Shown here: piece by piece, positions 59,304 to 64,000 of the stretch
Layout: every line of letters starts with the position of its first letter
How positions within the stretch are numbered: the first letter of the stretch is position 1
Notes under the pieces: generated by a model
Told to the model about the DNA's origin: nothing
The model's database searches: none
The model's input: only the letters and a program-made list of their open reading frames with translations
Position numbers and translations under genes: made by a program
Assembly (NCBI RefSeq): GCF_003671495.1
Contig: NZ_RCHN01000009.1
Span: 155,342-219,341 of the forward strand
Direction of reading: 5' to 3'
Origin: Ketobacter sp.
GTDB lineage: Bacteria > Pseudomonadota > Gammaproteobacteria > Pseudomonadales > Ketobacteraceae
DNA: 64,000 nucleotides

Positions 59304-60404
59304 TCAGTTGATCACTTGGCTTTTAGCCCAAAACGCCATTTGCTCACCAATGACTTTGTGCCCGGCATCATTGATGGCATTGCTGTATTTATGAAAGATT
59401 GGCTCATCGTGGGAACGAACATACTCGCGCAGGGCAGGCAGCATATCCAAATATGGAATGGCATGATGTTGGGCAAACTCTTCTACATACCATTGCGGAT
59501 AATGAATATCATAAACGCTGGTTTCCTCGGCGTTTACATAGATCTGCTCCTTGTAAGGCAGGCTAACAATGGCAAATTGAACTCCCGCCTGCTGCAGCTT
59601 GTCTGAAATACTGTTAAGGGTTTGAATGGACAGGTCTCGCGCTTTGATGGCCAATTCAGGGTACTCTTTCTGCGACCAGAAGTTTTCCGCCAGGAAGTCC
59701 GGTTCAATGGTCAGCTCATCGAAAAACTCCCCCTGCTTTATCGGGTCGAAGAAATCCTCAAGCGTCCTCACCAGCGAAAACCGTTCAACAATGGAGTGCT
59801 TCTTCTGAGGAAAATACTGTTCCGGGATCTTCTCTTTCAGCACCTCGTCATTCCAAACAAAATCATTGTTCACGATTTTGTACTTTTGCAAACCCAGATA
59901 AGTATCCCTGAAATCATTGCCATCATAGGAGGCCAGGATCACCACGTCCGGATCATAGGCAAGCACATCTTCCACAATCTGCAGCTCGATATCATCAAAG
60001 CCATACCCACCCACACCAAAATTCATCACCTCAATTTCGGTCGGGTCGAGCAGGGATTCAAACACCCCGGCAAAGCTGCTTTTATAGGTGGATGACCAGC
60101 ATCCCAGGGTAAAGGAATCGCCCACAATGGCGATGCGCTTTCGTACCTTGGTTTGATCGACCTCATGCCAATTCATCCCATCTGAATTCAGGTTGATTTC
60201 GATGGGATTGCCGGAAACATCCAAATGAAAGATCTTGTTTGACATGAGCCGGTGTGACCCAGTCCCATGAGGGTTCTCAATTTTGGCGTGCAACATCTTG
60301 CCCCGATAAAAATTCTCGTACTGGCGGCTTGCTATTTCACCGGTTACCAACAAAAAACCTATTGCGATTAGCAATAACACCGCTTTTCTGCTTTTCAACT
60401 GCAT
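59304..60404 (-). CDS. SGNH/GDSL-hydrolase-fold protein, membrane-anchored
   Basis: A 366-residue protein with an N-terminal signal or anchor helix (about 8-26, AVLLLIAIGFLLVTGEIAS). Its SGNH blocks are intact: block I IAIVGDSFTLGC (Ser in GDSF, about 95), block II NFGVGGYGFDD (Gly), block III LASYDGNDFRDT (Asn in GND) and block V NDAGHKVIGEQM (Asp/His). It would hydrolyse or transfer an acyl or acetyl group in the periplasm. It resembles the stand-alone SGNH proteins of cell-surface polysaccharide modification. The substrate is unknown and no acyltransferase partner is adjacent. Confidence 0.82.
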   Translation of the reverse strand: MQLKSRKAVLLLIAIGFLLVTGEIASRQYENFYRGKMLHAKIENPHGTGSHRLMSNKIFHLDVSGNPIEINLNSDGMNWHEVDQTKVRKRIAIVGDSFTLGCWSSTYKSSFAGVFESLLDPTEIEVMNFGVGGYGFDDIELQIVEDVLAYDPDVVILASYDGNDFRDTYLGLQKYKIVNNDFVWNDEVLKEKIPEQYFPQKKHSIVERFSLVRTLEDFFDPIKQGEFFDELTIEPDFLAENFWSQKEYPELAIKARDLSIQTLNSISDKLQQAGVQFAIVSLPYKEQIYVNAEETSVYDIHYPQWYVEEFAQHHAIPYLDMLPALREYVRSHDEPIFHKYSNAINDAGHKVIGEQMAFWAKSQVIN

Positions 60405-60567
60405 TGTACCTGTTCCTGGGGGCTGTCATGGCTCAATAAAATAGCATAGTATTTTTTGAGCTTCTTTAAAGAAAGCCTTCAATATCATCATCGCGCTGTA
60501 CATTCCCCTGTCGGAACCAGTAAAGTCTTACCTCATTGATTGTCATCACGTTTTGAAGGGGAGCGCC

Positions 60568-61083
60568 ATGGCGGACCTGATTACACGCTACAGTCGGGCG
60601 TTCCATTGGCTGCAGCGCTACGACGACGGGCAGCTGGAAGCACCTGCGGGGCAACCCGGGGGGCACCTGCCCAGCGAAGCAGAGGCCATGTCGGCCCTGG
60701 GGGAACTCAAACGCGTACTGATCGAGCGCGGCGAGGCCACCAACCTGTTTGCCAGTGTGCGTGGCACCGGGCTGGGCGCCATCTTCGGCAACCTGGATCA
60801 AAGCGTTTTTGGTGAACCCGCTTACCCCTCCGTTGAAAGCAAAGCCGCCCACCTGCTGTACTTTGTTGTGAAAAACCATCCCTTTGTTGACGGCAACAAG
60901 CGCAGCGGGGCATTTCTGTTTGTGGATTTTTTACAGCGTAATGAGCACCTGCTGAATGAGGCTGGCGAGCCCATTATCAATGAAGCCGGCCTGACGGCGT
61001 TGACCCTGTTGGTGGCAGAGTCGGACCCGAAACAGAAGGAGGTGTTGATTCGGTTGATTATGTGTATGTTGGGTAGGGGTTAG
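60568..61083 (+). CDS. Fic/DOC-family protein, lacking the RhuM domain
   Basis: A 171-residue Fic domain that would transfer AMP (or another nucleotide) to a protein hydroxyl. The active-site motif is intact in NHPFVDGNKRSGAFLF (about 110-125): catalytic His, phosphate-binding DGNKR. It closely follows the C-terminal half of RhuM/Fic fusion proteins (FHWLQRYDDGQLEAP at the start, LTLLVAESDPKQKEVLIRLI at the end), but the N-terminal RhuM half is absent. Start ATG 60568 has GGGGAG 8 bp upstream. I see no inhibitory (S/T)xxxE(G/N) helix in it and no antitoxin gene next to it. Confidence 0.85.
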   Translation: MADLITRYSRAFHWLQRYDDGQLEAPAGQPGGHLPSEAEAMSALGELKRVLIERGEATNLFASVRGTGLGAIFGNLDQSVFGEPAYPSVESKAAHLLYFVVKNHPFVDGNKRSGAFLFVDFLQRNEHLLNEAGEPIINEAGLTALTLLVAESDPKQKEVLIRLIMCMLGRG

Positions 61084-61741
61084 AGATTGGGTGTTTGTGT
61101 AATCATGGTCTTATGGCGAACACAATTACACTCATCCGATTTCTTCCGTTTTGTTCACCTTTGAGGTGAATACACTCCAAGGGCTCTGAATGTAGGCTGA
61201 TGGGCTGAGCTCGGTGATGGGTTGTGCCATTACGGGATTCAACAATACTCTATTGTTCGGCGTTTTAGAATCGCTAAAAATGCGACAGACGATGATGCTC
61301 TGGATCAACCCCATCAGGTTGGTATTAAGAAATAGATTAAATAACGCCCGGTTTGTTGTCGGGAATGTGCGCTTGACCAAGCGCAATGGATTTGGTTTTC
61401 GGGGCGCATTTTGGAGTAACCCAGTGTCGACCGGAAGTGATTCCATAGCATCTGAACTTGCTGAGGTAACACGGCAGATTGAGCTTCGATTCACTATGTT
61501 CTTCCCATCCTTCAGCAAGGCACCCAAAGGTAGCGGCGTACTGAAACGGTGCGCCTGCTTGGTGCCCAAGGCAGCCTGATGCTCCTCCTCCTGATGCCCC
61601 TCTTTAGTCCATAAATGCTCTCCTGGCCCCCTCGGCAACACAACTTGCCTATCAACAAATCCAACGCGCGGTGTTTGGAACGCTAATTGCTCGAATACAT
61701 CGTTCGCCCCCATTCCGGTGGGATCATCCAGAGACACAGCC
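61084..61741. other. Gene-poor interval between the Fic and peptidase genes
   Basis: About 658 bp without a gene I can support. A 203-codon open frame on the minus strand (61743-61132) and a 121-codon one on the plus strand (61214-61579) overlap each other, and neither shows domain-like composition. A perfect 7-bp hairpin (TTCACCT/AGGTGAA, 61154-61170) with a 3-base loop lies near the left end. The interval may be a decayed mobile element or a degraded gene, but no inverted-repeat ends were found. Confidence 0.45.
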
Positions 61742-62830
61742 ATGGACTACGTCGATCCAAACAGCAGATACACCGTTGATCCGCAGATAAACCAGTACCC
61801 AGGAATGCACGAGTTCCTGGATATCCTCAAACCCCTAATTCGGGAACCTTCTGTTGTTGGGCACGAGCATTCTTTTTTTCGTGTGCTGCGCAGGGAGCTC
61901 GAGGAGCTCGGAGTGGCCGTCACCTATTACAATGGGGTGCTGGCCGCCCAGGGAAATCGGCCGAATGAACTGTTTCTGTCAGCCCATATCGATCGCCATG
62001 GCCTGCTTTGTACAGGACCGAACGAGTTTGAATATGCTGCCTTTATTGCCGGCAATCAGGGCGAAGTCATGGGGGAATCGGTCTCCGCCCATATGCTGGG
62101 TCAGATTGAAGACCGCTTTCAGGGGCAAAGGGTACAGGCCCATATGCCCTATACGGGCACCTATCTCGGACAAGGTAGAATAAGGCGTTCGTTTGTCTGC
62201 CCACAACGTAAAAACCTGATATTTGAAGTGGATGGACTGGACTTCCTGCAACCTGGCACCCCGGTATCCTTCCTGGATCGCCTGCGCATCGAGAATGGCC
62301 TGATATCCTGCCAATTGGACAATGTGGTCAGCGCTGCTCTGATTATCTATCTGTTTCAGAAAGGCTTTCAAGGCACCGGGCTATTCACGGCTCAGGAAGA
62401 ATCCGGCCGCAGCTGGCGTTACACCCTGTCCTGGTTTCAACGACATCAGATCACTACACAACGTTTGGTCGTCCTGGACACCAGCCCCTACGCCACCAGG
62501 GAAGACGCCGAAGCGCAACAGATCGCGTTGCGAAATAAAGACGCTAACGGGCATTTTTCTTCATGGATGACTCAGGAGCTGGTGACCGCCTGCCAGTCAC
62601 TGGGACTGAGTTACGGCTTTAAAGACGAATACATCGAACAGCAGAACCAGACCCGTGCCCGGCCTTATCCTTTAGGCCGAACCGAGCTGGGGCGTGTCGC
62701 GGTAGCCACCAACGGCGAGATCAACGGCACCACTTTGCAGATCCCGACAACGGAGTACCACACGGCGAGTGAAACAGCGTCGTTGTTTGCGATCTCGGGT
62801 GCGATTCAATTGTTGATGAGTTATGTCTGA
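61742..62830 (+). CDS. M42-like zinc aminopeptidase family protein
   Basis: A 362-residue cytosolic metallopeptidase-fold protein. The zinc ligands of the M28/M42/M20 group are visible: LSAHIDRHGLL (His and Asp, about 85-95), CQLDNVVSAAL (bridging Asp, about 190), FTAQEESG (Glu-Glu, about 218), VVLDTSPY (Asp) and TTEYHTASETASL (last His near residue 340). A beta-rich insert (about 100-180) corresponds to the M42 dimerisation/PDZ-like domain. Start ATG 61742 is preferred over an in-frame start at 61718. Cleavage specificity is unknown. It is convergent with yeiP. Confidence 0.83.
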   Translation: MDYVDPNSRYTVDPQINQYPGMHEFLDILKPLIREPSVVGHEHSFFRVLRRELEELGVAVTYYNGVLAAQGNRPNELFLSAHIDRHGLLCTGPNEFEYAAFIAGNQGEVMGESVSAHMLGQIEDRFQGQRVQAHMPYTGTYLGQGRIRRSFVCPQRKNLIFEVDGLDFLQPGTPVSFLDRLRIENGLISCQLDNVVSAALIIYLFQKGFQGTGLFTAQEESGRSWRYTLSWFQRHQITTQRLVVLDTSPYATREDAEAQQIALRNKDANGHFSSWMTQELVTACQSLGLSYGFKDEYIEQQNQTRARPYPLGRTELGRVAVATNGEINGTTLQIPTTEYHTASETASLFAISGAIQLLMSYV

Positions 62831-62851
62831 GAACGTCGAAAATGAGCGCGG

Positions 62852-63418
62852 TTAAGCCCGGCCCGAGAACTTCCTCTCTTCCACGTTGATCCTAATCCGA
62901 TCACCCGTGGCAATGTGTTCCGGCACGTTGATGGTAACCCCGGTGGAGAGTTTCGCCGGCTTGGATCTGGAGGTTGCGGAAGCCCCTTTCATGGACGGGT
63001 CGGTCTCCACCACTTCCAGCTCAACGGTGGTGGGCATATCGAGCGCCACCGGCACGTCATTGACCAGAATCACCAGAATGCCACGAGTTTCCTCATTAAT
63101 AAACAGCATTTCCTCTGCAATGGCGTCTTTATTCAGATTGTAAGGGGTGTAATCTTCTTCATCCATAAAGACGAATTCGTCGCCATCGGCGTAGGAATAC
63201 ATCGCATGCCGGCGCACAAGATCCGCCATATCGAGCATATCGGAATCTTTGAAGGTTTCGTCCAGTTTGCTGCCCGTGACGACATCGTACATGCGCATCC
63301 GATACAGGCTGCCTCCGGCTCTGCCCTGGGGAACGGAACGTTCGATATCCCGCACGATATAGGTATTGCCATTGTAATTGACTGCTGAGTTTCTTTTTAT
63401 CTCACCGGCTTTTGGCAT
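62852..63418 (-). CDS. yeiP: Elongation factor P-like protein YeiP/EfpL
   Basis: A 188-residue translation factor that relieves ribosome stalling, of the EF-P paralogue group. It has three beta-barrel domains: KOW-like (about 3-63), a central OB domain ([20 protein letters not shown]) and a C-terminal OB domain ([30 protein letters not shown]). The domain-I tip loop reads [16 protein letters not shown], with arginine where EF-P has a modified lysine, as in YeiP. ATG 63418 gives [10 protein letters not shown], matching the E. coli start (MPRANEIKK), with AGGAT upstream; ATG 63427 overlaps that site. Confidence 0.93.
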   Translation of the reverse strand: MPKAGEIKRNSAVNYNGNTYIVRDIERSVPQGRAGGSLYRMRMYDVVTGSKLDETFKDSDMLDMADLVRRHAMYSYADGDEFVFMDEEDYTPYNLNKDAIAEEMLFINEETRGILVILVNDVPVALDMPTTVELEVVETDPSMKGASATSRSKPAKLSTGVTINVPEHIATGDRIRINVEERKFSGRA

Positions 63419-63613
63419 GTTGCTCATCCTGGAAAAAGGGCCATTGTTAAAAAGATGGAGCGTGAAGCGCCGCTATTCTACTCTCAGCGCTGTCCTCCCA
63501 CCACCAGGATTTCAACCCGAGGGGGCTGTTCCCGTCCGGGCTTAATAGTAGATCAAATGTCCAGAAAATGAGCGATATAATCCGTGGTGCTATAATCATC
63601 AGTTGGTGATAGT

Positions 63614-63630
63614 TCTGACTTTTAGTCAGA
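63614..63630 (+). promoter_or_regulatory. C-box-like palindrome upstream of the XRE regulator
   Basis: TCTGACT-TTT-AGTCAGA is a perfect palindrome with 7-bp arms, ending 6 bp before ATG 63637. Its core GACT-N3-AGTC matches the operator consensus of restriction-modification controller (C) proteins, which bind just upstream of their own gene. The transcript may be nearly leaderless. Confidence 0.7.
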
Positions 63631-63636
63631 GTTATC

Positions 63637-63846
63637 ATGAAAGATCAACGATTAATCGCTTTTGGGGAAAAAGTGAGGAAGGTTAGAAAAGAGAAAGGGT
63701 TATCCCAGGAGGCGCTTGCGGACTTAGCAGGGGTCGATCGGAGCTACATGGGGCATATAGAGCGGGGTGAGCAGAACATATCGCTTACCAAAATCTACCA
63801 GATTGCTGATGCGTTGGGGGTTCCTGCCAGGGTGCTATTGCCCTGA
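63637..63846 (+). CDS. XRE-family HTH regulator, controller (C) protein-like
   Basis: A 69-residue one-domain DNA-binding protein. The lambda-repressor fold fills it: helices FGEKVRKVRKEKGLSQEALA, recognition region VDRSYMGHIERGEQNIS and IYQIADALGVPARVLL. The DRSYMGHIERGEQN-type segment and size match C proteins of type II restriction-modification systems. A GACT-N3-AGTC operator lies immediately upstream, which supports autogenous control. No methyltransferase or nuclease gene is visible in the last 150 bp; a convergent partial gene follows. Confidence 0.87.
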   Translation: MKDQRLIAFGEKVRKVRKEKGLSQEALADLAGVDRSYMGHIERGEQNISLTKIYQIADALGVPARVLLP

Positions 63847-63889
63847 ATTGAATAGGGGCACAATTTAAACGGCTAGAGTTATGAAGGCA

Positions 63890-64000
63890 TTATGCAACTC
63901 TAAAAAGTACACCGGATATCCAATCAATAGCATCTTTGACTGATATGAAATGTGGCATGTCATCTTCTCTTCGGCTATCTAACTTTTGGTTTGCTAATCT
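63890..64000 (-). CDS. C-terminal end of an unidentified gene (partial)
   Basis: The minus strand is open from the right edge to a TAA at 63892-63890, 36 codons ending HFISVKDAIDWISGVLFRVA. It is too short to assign. It is convergent to the XRE gene and AT-rich like it, so it could be part of the same acquired unit. A chance open frame of this length cannot be excluded. Confidence 0.4.
   Translation of the reverse strand, partial: RLANQKLDSRREDDMPHFISVKDAIDWISGVLFRVA

Noticed and set aside
61132..61743. 203-codon minus-strand open frame between the Fic and peptidase genes
   Set aside because: No ribosome site, no domain-like pattern, and it overlaps another chance frame on the plus strand. 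Kept only as a note in the intergenic entry.
1..64000. tRNA, rRNA, CRISPR arrays, riboswitches
   Set aside because: I looked through the intergenic regions on both strands by eye and found nothing with the expected structure or repeats. A covariance-model search was not possible.

Overview
The window reads as chromosomal DNA from a marine-type gammaproteobacterium. The evidence is a GC content in the mid-50s, a YeiP/EfpL elongation factor, RhlE, a two-domain glutathionylspermidine synthetase/amidase, and an exosortase D (VPLPA-CTERM) system. An Alcanivorax/Ketobacter-like hydrocarbonoclastic relative would fit the sterol desaturase, the Baeyer-Villiger monooxygenase and the sulfated-exopolysaccharide genes, but this is a guess. 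I see no rRNA, tRNA, CRISPR array or intact insertion sequence.

Layout. (1) 1-3634: the end of a phosphonate-type ABC transporter (ATPase tail and a double-length PhnE permease), then the glutathionylspermidine enzyme. (2) 4012-6436: two secreted proteins, one a VPLPA-CTERM exosortase substrate and one with a PstS-like binding-protein signature. (3) 6577-25843: a long co-directional cluster. It encodes a TpsB transporter, a 3815-residue TpsA filamentous-haemagglutinin protein with a DUF3739-type end, a DUF2341-LamG-ExbB fusion, ExbD, a TonB-like protein, a Porin_5 outer-membrane protein, a lipoprotein and a periplasmic coiled-coil protein. A strong terminator at 25884 closes it. (4) 26181-52502: an exopolysaccharide/exosortase D locus. 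It encodes a ribbon-helix-helix regulator, a VPLPA-CTERM protein, export proteins (Wza-like, outer-membrane barrel, Wzz/Wzc-like, BY-kinase-like), a TIGR03790 protein, four glycosyltransferases, an asparagine-synthetase-like amidotransferase, a sulfotransferase, a Wzy/EpsG polymerase, a Wzx flippase, XrtD-EpsI, a WecA-like initiating transferase, a PrsT-like TPR lipoprotein and a GlyGly-CTERM protein. The polymerase and a secreted TIM-barrel-like protein (35.8-39.0 kb) are clearly more AT-rich than their surroundings. (5) 52583-64000: mixed housekeeping and accessory genes. These are a sterol-desaturase/TetR pair, rhlE, a BVMO, an unknown 634-residue protein, an SGNH hydrolase, an orphan Fic protein, an M42-like peptidase, yeiP and, at the edge, a controller-type XRE regulator with a C-box-like palindrome.

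How it works together. Region 4 is a nearly complete Wzx/Wzy-type pathway: WecA-like priming, GT4/GT39 extension, amidation or sulfation, Wzx flipping, EpsG polymerisation, and Wzz/Wza/barrel export. It is coupled to exosortase-mediated sorting of VPLPA-CTERM proteins. Region 3 combines a two-partner secretion adhesin with a private proton-driven ExbB/ExbD/TonB module and a porin. It is the best candidate in the window for an undescribed system: an energised giant surface protein whose motor subunit carries an extracytoplasmic DUF2341/LamG domain. Functions beyond the family level are inference throughout.
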